From: Emticicia sp. C21
Lineage (GTDB): Bacteria > Bacteroidota > Bacteroidia > Cytophagales > Spirosomataceae
NCBI RefSeq assembly: GCF_003418935.1
Contig: NZ_QVMT01000016.1
Location: 33,283-97,282, forward strand
Length of the DNA: 64,000 nt
Reading direction: 5' to 3'
Both the position numbers and the translations under genes were made by a program. How positions within the stretch are numbered: the first letter of the stretch is position 1; the number at the start of each line of letters is the position of its first letter. The notes beneath the pieces are model-generated. The model ran no database searches, was not told the origin of the DNA, and saw nothing but the letters and a program-made list of their open reading frames with translations. Shown here in pieces: positions 34,573-45,402 of this stretch.

Positions 34573-35859
34573 ATGACAACCCGTAGAAATTTCTTAAAAA
34601 CTACCGGAACTCTGATTGCTTTCTGCATTGTACCGAGAAATGTTTTAGGTAGAGGATTTTTAGCCCCAAGCGATGTGATTAATGTTGGTTTCATTGGTTT
34701 GGGCCGACAAGCCAGAGGGCTTCAGGGTCGTTTACTTGAAACGAAAGAGATAAATCTCTTAGCCGCCTGCGATGTTGACAAAACCAAGTCTGAAAGCTTC
34801 ACTAAAGATTTGTTTGTAAAAAACGCCAAACAGTTTTTAGGCGAAGAAAAAACACAGCCAAAGGTTTATGAAAATTATTTAGAGTTGCTTGACAGAAAAG
34901 ATATTGATGCTGTGGTAATTGCCACGCCTGACCATTGGCATGCCTCAATAGCCATAAGAGCAGCAGAAAAAGGGAAAGACATTTATCTGGAAAAACCTCT
35001 TACTTATACGGTAACAGAGGGAAGAGCTTTGGTAAATGCCATAAGAAAAAACAACAGAGTTTTGCAGACAGGCAGTATGCAACGCTCTGCCGAGGGTTTC
35101 AGAAGAGCCTGTGAATTAGTAAGAAATGGCTATATCGGGGAAGTTACTGAAGTAAGAGTAACTATAGGTGGCCCACCAAAACCCGTTGATTTTCAGCCGG
35201 AAACGGCACCTACAACCATGAATTGGGATATGTGGCTTGGTCCAAATCAACCTCACCCTTATCATCATTTCTTAGCACCGCGTTTAGAAGATACATTTTG
35301 GGGTAAATGGCGCTATTATAAAGGTTTCGGAGGTGGTGATGTAACCGATTGGGGGGCTCATATGTTTGATATTGCGCAATGGGGATTAGGTATGGATGAG
35401 AGCGGCCCGGTTGAATTATATCCTCCAACGTTTCCTGAGGCAGAACAAGGGATGGTCTTCAAATATGCTAATGGCGTAAAAATGATACATCATGATTTTG
35501 GCAAGGGCAATGCTGTCCAATTCAGAGGGAAAGATGGTATTATAGAAGTAAGTCGCTCTTTCCTGAATGTACCTGATAAATTGAAAGATGTTCAGCTAAA
35601 AGATACTGATATTAAACTTGCTTCTCCGGTTGGAGGCAATCATTACAAAGACTTTTTAAATTCGATACGCACCCGACAAAAACCTCTTTGCGATGTAGAA
35701 ATCGGGCATCGTACCTGTACAGTTTGTAATATTGCAAATATTGGATACGACCTACGCCGCCCCTTAAAATGGAACCCTCAAACCGAGAAATTTGATGATA
35801 ATGAAGCTAATAAAAAGCTAAGCAGAAAAATGCGTATGCCCTTTGGGGTGAAAGTATAG
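34573..35859 (+). CDS. Tat-exported Gfo/Idh/MocA-family oxidoreductase
   Basis: 428 residues. A twin-arginine signal (TTRRNFLKTTGTLIAF) directs a folded, cofactor-loaded protein to the periplasm. The Rossmann domain follows with INVGFIGLGRQARGLQGRLL, VIATPDHWHASIAIRAAEKG and the family EKPLTYTVTEGRALV. The catalytic-side segment has GGGDVTDWGAHMFDIAQWG. Such proteins act on sugars or derivatives with NAD(P) in glycan breakdown; the substrate is not deducible. It ends at a shared bidirectional terminator. Confidence 0.92.
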   Translation: MTTRRNFLKTTGTLIAFCIVPRNVLGRGFLAPSDVINVGFIGLGRQARGLQGRLLETKEINLLAACDVDKTKSESFTKDLFVKNAKQFLGEEKTQPKVYENYLELLDRKDIDAVVIATPDHWHASIAIRAAEKGKDIYLEKPLTYTVTEGRALVNAIRKNNRVLQTGSMQRSAEGFRRACELVRNGYIGEVTEVRVTIGGPPKPVDFQPETAPTTMNWDMWLGPNQPHPYHHFLAPRLEDTFWGKWRYYKGFGGGDVTDWGAHMFDIAQWGLGMDESGPVELYPPTFPEAEQGMVFKYANGVKMIHHDFGKGNAVQFRGKDGIIEVSRSFLNVPDKLKDVQLKDTDIKLASPVGGNHYKDFLNSIRTRQKPLCDVEIGHRTCTVCNIANIGYDLRRPLKWNPQTEKFDDNEANKKLSRKMRMPFGVKV

Positions 35860-35871
35860 CCTGTATAAATT

Positions 35872-35901
35872 AAAATGCCTGTTTTTTAGAACAGGCATTT
35901 T
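35872..35901. terminator. Bidirectional intrinsic terminator
   Basis: AAAATGCCTGTT (35872-35883) pairs exactly with 35890-35901. It serves the convergent Gfo/Idh/MocA and DUF5723 genes. Confidence 0.85.
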
Positions 35902-35903
35902 AA

Positions 35904-37484
35904 CTATCTGATTCTATTCCATTGTCTGCGTTGTTTTCTTTTCTTGAATATATCTCTGATGCCCTGCCCCCATCCTGCTTTGGTTTCTGAGTAACAAGCA
36001 TTTGGAGAATCTGGTAATTTTCTATAAATAGGTACAAAAAGCCCGAAATAAGCATTCAATCCTCTAGGATTACCAATATTTAAAAGACCAGGAAGATTGT
36101 CTGTTCCTATAAACAGAGGCCCTGCTCTACCAGCCAATCCAATAGCTAAATTCCGATAGCCGTTCTGTAAAGATAATGGCACCGACACCTCCAACCATTT
36201 TGATTCCCATCTAGGAATGACGGCTATCAGAGAGGGTTGATTCATCCCGATGGATTTTGTATTTCTGACACTCTGAATCCAGGTAGCATTCAAAAATATT
36301 TTCTCTGAAAACGCATAATCGAAAGTAGTAGCTATTACCGTTGGCAAAGGAGCTTTAAAATGATGTCTGTAATTAATTTCAGTCCAGCCAAAAGCATTAT
36401 TCATCTGCTCATATAATTTATCAGGTGAATCTATTTTATTGAATGTTCCAGGAGGAATGAAAACATTAGATTCAGCCACATCGGTCTGATATACAAAAGG
36501 ATCGCTTTTATAGTTAATCTGACCAAAATCTAAAAGAGCCATGCTAATTTTATAGAGATACTTATTTTTTGTACCGTCCATCGTCCAGCGGTCTTTTAGT
36601 CTTATATCGTATTTATTATAGTCAGGACGGTACTCATACACAAATCCAATATCCAAACCATATCCTATTCCCGCAGGAGCATTACCAAATAACCAATTAG
36701 GGCTGAATCCGGCAATTTGCATAGCCCCACTTTTGGTCATACCAAATGTGCCGACAGCATTTTCAAAAGTAAGGTTTTGTCTTCTTGGCCGATTAGGCAC
36801 CTGATCTATAGTAAAATCAACATCTTCGCCGATATAATGCATATTCATCAGTGCATTTACTCGTTTTACAGTAAACCCAACTTTAAGAAAATGCTCGTCT
36901 TGTTCCCGGATAACCTTACCAACACTTAACCCCATTTCAACATAACTATTCAGATTGGTTGCAAAATGATTATCATTTTGGGGTATGCCATAAATACTTG
37001 GAATCATAGTTCCATTAACGAATGTTCGGGCAACGGGTGTTGTAGTATTATTCAAATTAGTGATTATACGGCCTCTGGAAGTGAGTCCAATAGCCATTTT
37101 GGCTTTTTCGAGGGTAAACATCAACGATGGGCCTCTTATATCTGTACCAAAAAATGCAGTAGTATTTTCATTTTCAAGTGCCTCTTTTGTATACGTATTT
37201 TTGTAAAGTATACTTCCGTTTGGGGCTCTGTGCTGGCTAGAAACAGTATTGGTTACAAGACCTAGAATTGAATAAGGAGCCGCCCATGATGCATAGTTAT
37301 TGATGACATCTATATTTGCTCCAGCCAGATTAAGATAGATTTTATAACGCGAATCTGCCACATTTGCAGGGTTGGTATAGATACCATAGGTACCCGCAAA
37401 ATTGCTCGGAGAGATACCAAGCCATTGCTGTGAAAAGGTTTGTACTTGTATTAGTATTAGCAAAAAGCAAAACGATATCCGCAT
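35904..37484 (-). CDS. DUF5723-like outer-membrane protein
   Basis: 526 residues with a signal peptide (MRISFCFLLILIQVQTFSQ). The mature start QQWLGISPSNFAGTYGIYTN and NPANVADSRYKIYLNLAGAN, then NNYASW, are typical of the DUF5723 group of predicted barrel proteins in Bacteroidota. Later strands are aromatic and amphipathic (NWLFGNAPAGIGYGLDIGFV, FGLFVPIYRKLP). The C-terminal end is basic (KKRKQRRQWNRIR) and does not end in an aromatic strand, which is unusual for a barrel. The function is unknown. Confidence 0.75.
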   Translation of the reverse strand: MRISFCFLLILIQVQTFSQQWLGISPSNFAGTYGIYTNPANVADSRYKIYLNLAGANIDVINNYASWAAPYSILGLVTNTVSSQHRAPNGSILYKNTYTKEALENENTTAFFGTDIRGPSLMFTLEKAKMAIGLTSRGRIITNLNNTTTPVARTFVNGTMIPSIYGIPQNDNHFATNLNSYVEMGLSVGKVIREQDEHFLKVGFTVKRVNALMNMHYIGEDVDFTIDQVPNRPRRQNLTFENAVGTFGMTKSGAMQIAGFSPNWLFGNAPAGIGYGLDIGFVYEYRPDYNKYDIRLKDRWTMDGTKNKYLYKISMALLDFGQINYKSDPFVYQTDVAESNVFIPPGTFNKIDSPDKLYEQMNNAFGWTEINYRHHFKAPLPTVIATTFDYAFSEKIFLNATWIQSVRNTKSIGMNQPSLIAVIPRWESKWLEVSVPLSLQNGYRNLAIGLAGRAGPLFIGTDNLPGLLNIGNPRGLNAYFGLFVPIYRKLPDSPNACYSETKAGWGQGIRDIFKKRKQRRQWNRIR

Positions 37485-37650
37485 CTATAATAGGATTAGA
37501 TTTCCTTAATCTGGATTCAATCAATAGCATTCTCCATAAAAGAACGACAAAATTAACTATTTCTGTACAAAAACCGATAGAAGATTTTGAATTAATGATT
37601 ACGTATAATATTTTAGTACATTAGTTGATTCTAAAACCAAAGAAACTTAT

Positions 37651-39081
37651 ATGACCTACGACTTCAAACATTACCAAACTGAAAACTTCTACGATGAAAT
37701 GCTTACTTCCGAAGTGGCTGCGCGGGTTGGGAATCATTTTCTAAAAGAGCGGATTGAAAAACTATCTATTAATGAACTATTGATTAAACAACGTGCAGCT
37801 GAGCGCGCCATGATTTCTGCAGGAATCACATTCAATGTATATTCGGAGGAGGGTGGAACTGAACGGATTATACCTGTTGATATCATTCCGCGCGTAATTG
37901 ATTCTTTTGAATGGAATAGGTTAGAAAAGGGTTTAATTCAGCGGATCACAGCATTAAATTTATTTCTGCAGGATATTTACAATCAGCAAAAGATATTAAA
38001 AGATAAAATCATTCCGCGCGAAATCATTGAGTCAAGTAAAGGTTTTTTAAAAGAATGTAAGGGTCTCACACCACCAAAAAAAATCTGGATTCATATTACA
38101 GGTACTGACTTAATTCGTGGGAATGATGGGGTGTTCAGGGTTTTAGAAGATAATCTCCGTTGCCCGTCAGGTGTATCTTATATGCTTGAAAACCGGGAAT
38201 TATCTAAGCAAACTTTCCCGGACGTGTTATCACAATCAAGTGTACGATCAATCTCAGAATATCCTGCTAAGTTACTTGAAGTATTACGTTACATCTCTGG
38301 CCGCCCCGACCCTACTGTCGTAGTATTGACTCCCGGTATATACAATTCTGCTTATTTTGAGCATTCGTATCTGGCCCAGCAAATGGGTGTTGAATTAGTA
38401 GATTACAGAGATTTAGTAGTATCAGGCGATTACGTAAAAATGCGTACAACCAAAGGCTTCAAAACTGTTGACGTAATCTATAGAAGAATAGATGATACTT
38501 TTATGGACCCCCTCACGTTCAATCCTCATTCATTGATTGGTATTCCGGGGCTGTTTGATGTATACAAAAAAGGAAATATTGCCTTAGCCAACGCGCCAGG
38601 GACAGGTGTAGCGGATGATAAAGTAGTTTACGCCTATGTACCTAGAATTATTAAATATTATTTAGGTGAAGATGCCATTATTCCGAATGTAGATACCTAT
38701 ATCTGTGGTGAAGAAGATTCAATGAAATATGTTCTGGAAAATATTGCCGATTTAGTCGTAAAAGAAGCCAACGAGGCAGGTGGATATGGGATGTTAATCG
38801 GACCTAAAGCTACAAAAAAGGAACATGACCTTTTCAAGAAAAGAATCAAGGCCAATCCTAGAAATTATATAGCTCAACCGACTATTTCTCTTTCCCGCAG
38901 CCCTTGCGTACTGGAAGAAGGCTTGGAAGGCCGTCACGTTGATTTACGACCTTATATTCTTTATGGTAATGGCATTCATGTAACACCTGGCGGGCTTACC
39001 CGAGTAGCTTTGCGCAAAGGCTCATTGGTTGTTAACTCTTCGCAAGGTGGTGGCAGCAAAGATACTTGGGTTTTGTACTAA
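37651..39081 (+). CDS. Circularly permuted type 2 ATP-grasp protein
   Basis: 476 residues. Recognised by RITALNLFLQDIYNQQKILK, DLIRGNDGVFRVLEDNLRCP, SGVSYMLENREL and VVLTPGIYNSAYFEHSYLAQ. ATP-grasp core pieces are LANAPGTGVADDKVVYAYVP and NEAGGYGMLIGPKATKKE, and the family-typical end is TPGGLTRVALRKGSLVVNSS followed by QGGGSKDTW. Probably ligates a carboxylate to an amine as in peptide-type ligases. The usual companion genes (alpha-E domain protein, transglutaminase-like protease) are not next to it here. Confidence 0.9.
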   Translation: MTYDFKHYQTENFYDEMLTSEVAARVGNHFLKERIEKLSINELLIKQRAAERAMISAGITFNVYSEEGGTERIIPVDIIPRVIDSFEWNRLEKGLIQRITALNLFLQDIYNQQKILKDKIIPREIIESSKGFLKECKGLTPPKKIWIHITGTDLIRGNDGVFRVLEDNLRCPSGVSYMLENRELSKQTFPDVLSQSSVRSISEYPAKLLEVLRYISGRPDPTVVVLTPGIYNSAYFEHSYLAQQMGVELVDYRDLVVSGDYVKMRTTKGFKTVDVIYRRIDDTFMDPLTFNPHSLIGIPGLFDVYKKGNIALANAPGTGVADDKVVYAYVPRIIKYYLGEDAIIPNVDTYICGEEDSMKYVLENIADLVVKEANEAGGYGMLIGPKATKKEHDLFKKRIKANPRNYIAQPTISLSRSPCVLEEGLEGRHVDLRPYILYGNGIHVTPGGLTRVALRKGSLVVNSSQGGGSKDTWVLY

Positions 39082-39126
39082 GATTCTAAAAAACCTTAAT
39101 ATTCGAGTCTAAAGACATCATTTATT

Positions 39127-39156
39127 TTTGATTGTACGATTTGGTTCGTATTTTTG
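39127..39156 (+). promoter_or_regulatory. Bacteroidota-type promoter for the DUF6580-like gene
   Basis: TTTG (39127-39130) and TATTTTTG (39149-39156) with an 18-base spacer. The leader then contains a 7-bp hairpin, GGCTGAT (39168-39174) with ATCAGCC (39188-39194). No known riboswitch consensus was found in it. Confidence 0.5.
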
Positions 39157-39217
39157 TGCTGATTATAGGCTGATGAACAAATCCTTTATCAGCCAATTAC
39201 CGACACATTGATTTCTT

Positions 39218-39772
39218 ATGAATATAACTCGTTATTCGACAATTGCCGCAATCATTGTAGTAGCTGCTTTGTCAAGATTCTTTCCTCACCCATTTAACTT
39301 TACGCCAATGGCGGCTATAGCATTATTTGGGGGTGCTTATTTTACTAATCGTTGGGTAGCATTTCTGGTTCCTTTTACTGCTATGCTTATCAGCGATATT
39401 ATGCTCGAATTATTGACAGGATGGGGATTCCATTCAGGTATTCCAGTGGTTTATGGATCATTTGCTCTAATTTCATTATTAGGCATCTTTGCTTTGCGAA
39501 AAGTAACGATTTTAAGAGTAGCTGGTACGGCTATAGCTAGTTCGTTGATTTTCTTCTTAATTACGAATTTTGCTTTTTTGTATCCAGAAGCTCCTGTACC
39601 TGACCCAATGTTAGGGCATTACCCTCATAACTGGACAGGTATAGTGGCTTCATACGCTGCAGGTTTAGAGTTTTTAAGAAATCAGATTGTAGGTGATTTA
39701 TTTTATTCAGGTATGTTGTTTGGTGGATTCCACCTATTACAACGCCGTTTTGAAGTACTGAGAGTTGCTTAA
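39218..39772 (+). CDS. DUF6580-like integral membrane protein (possible ECF-type substrate component)
   Basis: 184 residues with about five membrane helices: STIAAIIVVAALSRFF, FTPMAAIALFGGAYF, WVAFLVPFTAMLISDIML, YGSFALISLLGIFAL and AIASSLIFFLITNFAF. RFFPHPFNFTPMAAIALFGG and the late GDLFYSGMLFGGFHLL resemble the family annotated as DUF6580 putative transport proteins, similar to ECF transporter S components. The substrate is unknown; a vitamin or metal is possible. Confidence 0.7.
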   Translation: MNITRYSTIAAIIVVAALSRFFPHPFNFTPMAAIALFGGAYFTNRWVAFLVPFTAMLISDIMLELLTGWGFHSGIPVVYGSFALISLLGIFALRKVTILRVAGTAIASSLIFFLITNFAFLYPEAPVPDPMLGHYPHNWTGIVASYAAGLEFLRNQIVGDLFYSGMLFGGFHLLQRRFEVLRVA

Positions 39773-39791
39773 TTTTCAATGAATTGATATA

Positions 39792-39821
39792 AAAATAGCG
39801 AGTATTTCTACTCGCTATTTT
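39792..39821. terminator. Bidirectional intrinsic terminator
   Basis: A 13-bp perfect stem (39792-39804 with 39809-39821) around a TTTC loop between convergent genes. Confidence 0.85.
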
Positions 39822-39824
39822 GTT

Positions 39825-40673
39825 TTATGCACCATGGCAATTTTTATATTTTTTGCCACTGCCACAAGGACATGGTTCATTTCTTCCTACCTCGTTTCCT
39901 CCGATAATAGGTGATTTCATGGTCGGATTAATTTTATTCCTTTTTAGAAAGTTATTGAAAAACTTCGTCATTCTTACATGACGATTCATAAGAGTATGTT
40001 TAAATTTCTCAGCCTGTGTATATCTTATTTCCCTGATGATTTTGGTAACAGGCATTTTCTTATCATCCAATTGCCCCATTGATACTTCCTGATTCTTATA
40101 ATCATACCAAATCTCTAAAGATGGCTCCTGATCATAGCTAAACGATAATAATAATAAAACGCTGGTACAGCTACAAGAGGGTTGCACACAATAAAAATCA
40201 CTAATCCAGTAAACAGTTCCCTCAACTTCAATATTGAAATCAAAAGACCAGGGAAGAATCTCAAAGTAAGAGACCATCTGAGATTCCTGCAATACTTTCT
40301 TATAATTGACAAAATTTGCTTCTATTTTATCAGCGTCGGCAACTTCTGACGCCATTCCTTTTAAGTCTTTGAAAAAGGCATTCAGTTCGCCCCATTGTTC
40401 ACCTGATATTTCATTTTCAAGCGCTTTCAGATAATTATCTTTACTACTATCTAAAGGTTCAGTCTCGGTATATTTAATAATATGATTGTTGGCCACATCT
40501 AAGGCATAGACCTGCTCCGCTTCATCGGCAAAATAGATATTACCGCAAGAGCAAGTTAAATCCATGCAAGGCTGCAACTCATTCGATTTTAATATTTTTC
40601 CGGCAAATTCTCCCTCTCCTATCTCAAAATTTATAAATGCTTCCTTTGGATTTTTAATCTGGTATGTAAACAT
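39825..40673 (-). CDS. SEC-C motif protein with additional cysteine pairs
   Basis: 282 residues. The C-terminus has a zinc-binding SEC-C motif: [19 protein letters not shown]. Two further Cys-rich spots, [11 protein letters not shown] (near 38-48) and [11 protein letters not shown] (near 166), may bind metal in the body of the protein, which is otherwise acidic and mixed alpha/beta with no known domain. SEC-C tails are found on SecA and many nucleic-acid- or protein-handling factors. The function here is unknown. It ends at a shared terminator. Confidence 0.75.
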   Translation of the reverse strand: MFTYQIKNPKEAFINFEIGEGEFAGKILKSNELQPCMDLTCSCGNIYFADEAEQVYALDVANNHIIKYTETEPLDSSKDNYLKALENEISGEQWGELNAFFKDLKGMASEVADADKIEANFVNYKKVLQESQMVSYFEILPWSFDFNIEVEGTVYWISDFYCVQPSCSCTSVLLLLSFSYDQEPSLEIWYDYKNQEVSMGQLDDKKMPVTKIIREIRYTQAEKFKHTLMNRHVRMTKFFNNFLKRNKINPTMKSPIIGGNEVGRNEPCPCGSGKKYKNCHGA

Positions 40674-40720
40674 GATTTGTTGTTTTCTGAAAACACAAAA
40701 TTATGGTAAAAATGGGTAAG

Positions 40721-40750
40721 AAAAAAGGCAACTCTTGCGAGTTACCTTTC
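40721..40750 (-). terminator. Intrinsic terminator of metH
   Basis: On the minus strand AAGGTAACTC pairs with GAGTTGCCTT (one wobble), followed by TTTTTT. Confidence 0.75.
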
Positions 40751-40771
40751 CATACCATTCTTTAACTATGC

Positions 40772-43700
40772 TCAATCATAATTTAAAACCGGGCTTAACC
40801 ATTTTTCTACATCTTCCACACTCATATTTTTACGCTCTGCGTAGTCAGCAACCTGGTCTTTACTGATTTTACCTATGGTGAAATACTTGCTTTCAGGGTG
40901 AGAAAAATACCAGCCACTCACTGAACTTGCCGGATACATGGCAAAACTTTCTGTGAGTTCTATACCGATTTTTTCAGCTTCCAACAAATCAAACAAAGTG
41001 CGTTTTTCAGTATGGTCAGGACAGGCAGGATAACCCGGTGCCGGACGGATACCTTCGTATTTTTCTGAAATTAATTCGTCATTACTAAAGCTTTCATCTG
41101 CATTATAACCCCAGTATTCTTTACGTACTTTTTCATGCATTAATTCAGTGAATGCTTCTGCCAGACGGTCGGCGATGGCTTTCAGCATGATTGAATTATA
41201 ATCGTCGTGGTCTTTTTCGTATTGCTCCAAAAGTGCTTCTATACCTATTCCAGCTGTTACGGCAAAAGCACCTATATAGTCTTCTTTATGCGAACCGACC
41301 GGAGCAATGAAATCAGACAAACATAAATTTGGCAGGTTTTGCGCCTTCTGGTTTTGCTGACGTAAATGATATAAAGTAGCTAGTGAAGTAGTACTCTCAA
41401 CTAATTCACCACTTTCTGCTACAGCTGTATTACTAAATACTCTGTAACCCGTACCTTTCAGGCTACCTTGTCCGGCTAAATCGTAATGATATTCTTCAAA
41501 ATTATGCAAGACAATATCATCACCATCTGAATTGGCAGGATAAAAACCTATTACAGCTTTAGCCTGCAACGATTTATCTGCAATGACTTTTCTTAACATC
41601 TTCTGCGCATCGTCATATAGCTTTTTAGCCTCTGCTCCTACTATCTCATCTGTGAAGATTTTAGGATATTTACCATGCAATTGCCATGTCTGGAAGAAAG
41701 GTGTCCAGTCGATGTATTTGGCTATTTCAGCTAAATCATAGTTTTCAAAAATCTTTGTTCCTAAAAACTTAGGTTTAACCGGTTGGAAATTTGACCAATC
41801 AATTGGCACATGATTCTCACGCGCCTTTTCGATCGGAATAAAGTTTTTATCTTTCTGACGGCTCGCATGCTCAACTCTTAAATTAGCGTACTGATGCTTG
41901 ATTTCATCATAAATTTCCTGATGAGTCTGGTCATTCTGCATTAAGCGACCAGCTACCGGAACGCTCTTAGAAGCATCCAACACATGAATCACAGGGCCTG
42001 AATAATGAGGGTCAATTTTCACCGCCGTATGAATACGTGAAGTAGTTGCTCCACCAATCAGTAGTGGCATTTTAAAGCCCTGACGCTCCATTTCTTTGGC
42101 TACACCCACCATTTCATCTAAACTTGGGGTAATCAGACCTGATAGACCAATAATGTCAACATTATGTTTTTTGGCTTCTGCCAGAATCTTGTCAGTTGGT
42201 ACCATTACCCCCAGGTCAATAATCTCATAGTTATTGCAACCTAATACTACTCCCACAATGTTTTTACCGATATCATGCACATCACCCTTCACAGTCGCCA
42301 TCAATATTTTTCCGGCACTTGAGCTTTCGCCACCCTGTTTTTCCTGCTCAATAAATGGTAATAAATAGGCAACGGCTTTTTTCATCACACGTGCCGACTT
42401 CACTACCTGAGGCAAGAACATTTTACCTGCGCCAAACAAATCACCCACTACATTCATGCCGTCCATTAGAGGCCCTTCAATTACATGCAAAGGTTTTTCT
42501 GCCTGTTGGCGAGCTTCTTCAATATCAATATCAATATATTCAGTTAAGCCTTTTACAAGTGCGTGCTCCAAACGTTTATTCACTGGCAACTCTCTCCATG
42601 AATTATCAACCACTTGTTCTTTGCCTTTCGATTTTACTGTTTCTGCAAATGTCACTAATCTTTCAGTGGCATCCGGGCGACGGTTCAAAAGTACATCTTC
42701 ACATAGTTCGAGCATATCTTTCGGGATATCGTCATATACACCCAACTGACCAGCATTTACGATACCCATATCCATACCAGCCGCAATGGCATGATATAAG
42801 AAAACGGTGTGCATCGCTTCACGTACTGGTTCGTTACCTCTGAAACTGAATGAAATATTAGACACACCACCTGATACTTTAGCATACGGTAGGTTTTCTT
42901 TTATCCAACGGGTCGCATTAATGAAGTCTACTCCATAGTTGTTGTGCTCTTCAATACCTGTGGCTACTGTCAGGATATTCGGGTCGAAGATAATGTCCTG
43001 CGGAGGAAAATTCACTTCATTCACCAATATATCATACGCACGCTTACAGATTTCAATACGACGTTCATAGCTATCGGCTTGACCTGCCTCATCAAATGCC
43101 ATTACAACCGCTGAAGCACCATAGCGTTTTACTTTCTCAGCCGATTCTTTGAATTTCTCTACGCCTTCTTTCAATGAAATAGAGTTCACAATTGATTTCC
43201 CCTGCACGCATTTCAAACCTGCTTCAATCACTTCCCATTTAGATGAGTCAATCATGATTGGGAGACGCGCGATATCCGGCTCAGCCATCAAGAGGTTCAG
43301 GAAGGTTTTCATGGCTTCTACCCCATCAATCATCCCCTCATCAAGGTTTACATCAATTACCTGAGCACCACCTTCAACCTGTTCACGCGCTACTGAAATT
43401 GCTTCATCATATTTACTCTCACGAATCAATCTGGCGAATTTTTTTGAGCCTGTTACATTACAACGTTCACCAATATTTACGTAATTGCTTTCTTTGGTAA
43501 TCTTCAATGGCTCCAGACCCGATAATTTTTGAATTGGTTCGAACGCAGGAATTTCTCTTGGTTTATATTTCTGTGCTACTTTGGCAATCTCTTTGATGTG
43601 TGCAGGAGTTGTACCGCAACAACCACCAATGATATTCATAAAGCCGTTTTGCAGGAAATCTTCTACAATCACCGCCATTTCTTCCGGTGATTGGTCGTAT

Positions 43701-44614
43701 TCACCCATTTCATTAGGTAAGCCTGCATTCGGGTGAGCAGATACCATAAAAGGTGCTTCATTGGCTAATATCTGAACATAAGGACGCATTAAATCGGCGC
43801 CCAAAGCACAGTTCAAACCAATCGATAATAAATCAATATGTGAAACCGAAGTTAAAAACGCTTCTGTAGTTTGTCCGGATAAGGTTCTTCCTGAAGCATC
43901 AGTAATTGTTCCGGAAACCATTACGGGGATTTTTGCATCTTTTCCAGCTAAAGCAGCGTTGTCATTATTTTGCTTAGGAATCGAATGGCTTTTTAAAGGG
44001 CGGATTGTACCCTTTCTTTTATCTGACTCGTATAAGTCAATGGCAAAAAGCGCAGCTTTGGCATTTAGTGTATCAAAGATAGTTTCAACTAAAAGTACAT
44101 CAACTCCTCCATCTACTAAACCTTGTATTTGTTCATAATAAGCGTCAACTAATTCATCAAATATAACGGCGCGGTAGCCCGGGTCGTTTACATCAGGTGA
44201 AAGCGATAGAGTACGGTTAGTTGGCCCGATTGAACCAGCTACAAAACGTGGTCTGTCTGGATTTTTAGCCGTAAATTCATCGGCAACTTCACGGGCAATT
44301 TTGGCAGACTCATAATTGAGTTCATACACATAATCTTCCATGTGATAATCTGCCATAGCAATAGAGGTACCCGAGAAAGTATTGGTTTCTGCTATATCAG
44401 CCCCAGCTTCAAAGTATTTAGCGTGGATTTCCTTGATAACATCAGGACGGGTAATTGAAAGCATATCATTATTTCCCTTTACTTCATGTGGGAAATCACG
44501 GAATTTCTCTCCACGATAGTCAGCATCGGTCAACTTATATTGCTGAATCAATGAACCCATAGCTCCATCAAGAACCAGAATTCTATCTTTTAGTATTTCA
44601 CGAATATCAATCAC
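40772..44614 (-). CDS. metH: Cobalamin-dependent methionine synthase, GTG start
   Basis: 1280 residues with all four modules. Homocysteine domain: [14 protein letters not shown], zinc Cys in GLNCALG and [11 protein letters not shown]. Methyltetrahydrofolate/pterin domain: [28 protein letters not shown]. Cobalamin domain: [20 protein letters not shown] with the base-off DxHxxG motif. Reactivation domain: [15 protein letters not shown]. Converts homocysteine to methionine. An unusual insert (about residues 200-227, [17 protein letters not shown] onward) lies within the homocysteine domain. No cobalamin or SAM riboswitch is seen in the 203-base divergent gap to the lrp-like gene. The start codon is GTG; no ATG fits. 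Confidence 0.97.
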   Translation of the reverse strand: MIDIREILKDRILVLDGAMGSLIQQYKLTDADYRGEKFRDFPHEVKGNNDMLSITRPDVIKEIHAKYFEAGADIAETNTFSGTSIAMADYHMEDYVYELNYESAKIAREVADEFTAKNPDRPRFVAGSIGPTNRTLSLSPDVNDPGYRAVIFDELVDAYYEQIQGLVDGGVDVLLVETIFDTLNAKAALFAIDLYESDKRKGTIRPLKSHSIPKQNNDNAALAGKDAKIPVMVSGTITDASGRTLSGQTTEAFLTSVSHIDLLSIGLNCALGADLMRPYVQILANEAPFMVSAHPNAGLPNEMGEYDQSPEEMAVIVEDFLQNGFMNIIGGCCGTTPAHIKEIAKVAQKYKPREIPAFEPIQKLSGLEPLKITKESNYVNIGERCNVTGSKKFARLIRESKYDEAISVAREQVEGGAQVIDVNLDEGMIDGVEAMKTFLNLLMAEPDIARLPIMIDSSKWEVIEAGLKCVQGKSIVNSISLKEGVEKFKESAEKVKRYGASAVVMAFDEAGQADSYERRIEICKRAYDILVNEVNFPPQDIIFDPNILTVATGIEEHNNYGVDFINATRWIKENLPYAKVSGGVSNISFSFRGNEPVREAMHTVFLYHAIAAGMDMGIVNAGQLGVYDDIPKDMLELCEDVLLNRRPDATERLVTFAETVKSKGKEQVVDNSWRELPVNKRLEHALVKGLTEYIDIDIEEARQQAEKPLHVIEGPLMDGMNVVGDLFGAGKMFLPQVVKSARVMKKAVAYLLPFIEQEKQGGESSSAGKILMATVKGDVHDIGKNIVGVVLGCNNYEIIDLGVMVPTDKILAEAKKHNVDIIGLSGLITPSLDEMVGVAKEMERQGFKMPLLIGGATTSRIHTAVKIDPHYSGPVIHVLDASKSVPVAGRLMQNDQTHQEIYDEIKHQYANLRVEHASRQKDKNFIPIEKARENHVPIDWSNFQPVKPKFLGTKIFENYDLAEIAKYIDWTPFFQTWQLHGKYPKIFTDEIVGAEAKKLYDDAQKMLRKVIADKSLQAKAVIGFYPANSDGDDIVLHNFEEYHYDLAGQGSLKGTGYRVFSNTAVAESGELVESTTSLATLYHLRQQNQKAQNLPNLCLSDFIAPVGSHKEDYIGAFAVTAGIGIEALLEQYEKDHDDYNSIMLKAIADRLAEAFTELMHEKVRKEYWGYNADESFSNDELISEKYEGIRPAPGYPACPDHTEKRTLFDLLEAEKIGIELTESFAMYPASSVSGWYFSHPESKYFTIGKISKDQVADYAERKNMSVEDVEKWLSPVLNYD

Positions 44615-44817
44615 TTTAATCTGTCTTTTAGGTTTTGTAGTACGATTTTGCCAATCGTGTATGCTAACAACAAAATTTATCTCACAAAAATACTATTTAA
44701 AGATTGATTTTTTGAAATAATTTAATAAAATAGATAAAATATCTAAACATGATGAAATAGTTATGAGTTTTATTTTTAAATTTGAGGTAAATATTTGCTT
44801 AAAACGACATTTTATCT

Positions 44818-45279
44818 ATGCAAAAACTAGATACTACTGATAGAGAGATTTTAAAATACCTACAGGAGAATGCACATCTGACAACCAAAGAGTTGGCATC
44901 TCGTCTCAATCTATCTCCTACGCCTGTGTATGAACGTGTACGTCGACTCGAAAACGACGGCGTGATAAAAAAATATGTGGCTGTGATAGACCGTGAGAAA
45001 ATCGGCAAAGACCTGATGGTATTCTGTAATATTCGTTTGAAAGAGCATGCACAAGAAGCAGGAAAAAAGTTTGTAGAAGAGATAGTGAAACTCAATGAAG
45101 TAATCGAATGTCACAACATTTCGGGTGAATATGATTTTATGATAAAAGTTGTAGTTGACGATATGCGCGAATATCAGAGTTTCCTGATGAATAAATTAGC
45201 TTCGCTCGAAAACATCGGCAGCACCCATAGCATTTTTGTGATGAGTGAAATTAAGAATGAGACGAAGTTTGAAGTTTGA
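44818..45279 (+). CDS. Lrp/AsnC-family transcription regulator
   Basis: 153 residues. The N-terminal HTH reads LDTTDREILKYLQENAHLTT (4-23), then KELASRLNLSPTPVYERVRR. The RAM effector domain contains FCNIRLKEHAQEAGKKF, VIECHNISGEYDFMIKV and DMREYQSFLMNKLA. Such regulators respond to amino acids. Its divergent position next to metH makes control of methionine synthesis possible, which is inference. Ends at a terminator hairpin. Confidence 0.94.
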   Translation: MQKLDTTDREILKYLQENAHLTTKELASRLNLSPTPVYERVRRLENDGVIKKYVAVIDREKIGKDLMVFCNIRLKEHAQEAGKKFVEEIVKLNEVIECHNISGEYDFMIKVVVDDMREYQSFLMNKLASLENIGSTHSIFVMSEIKNETKFEV

Positions 45280-45321
45280 TTTTTGGAGAAAGAAGCACGG
45301 AAAACGAATTTATAAATAGCT

Positions 45322-45363
45322 GAGCCACGTCTTTATTTACTAAATATTTGGCGTGGCTCTTTT
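45322..45363 (+). terminator. Intrinsic terminator after the lrp-like gene
   Basis: GAGCCACG (45322-45329) pairs with CGTGGCTC (45352-45359), followed by TTTT. Confidence 0.7.
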
Positions 45364-45402
45364 CTGTATTTCCATTCTCCGTTTACCTTGTTCCAGGAAT
45401 TA

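Noticed and set aside
37608..37650. sigma-70-like TATAAT promoter before the ATP-grasp gene
   Set aside because: TATAAT at about 37605 is expected by chance in AT-rich DNA, and the phylum's housekeeping sigma uses a different -7 element.
44615..44817. Cobalamin or SAM riboswitch upstream of metH
   Set aside because: No B12-box or SAM-I core pairing was seen; only a six-base hairpin (ACGATT/AATCGT) near the gene.
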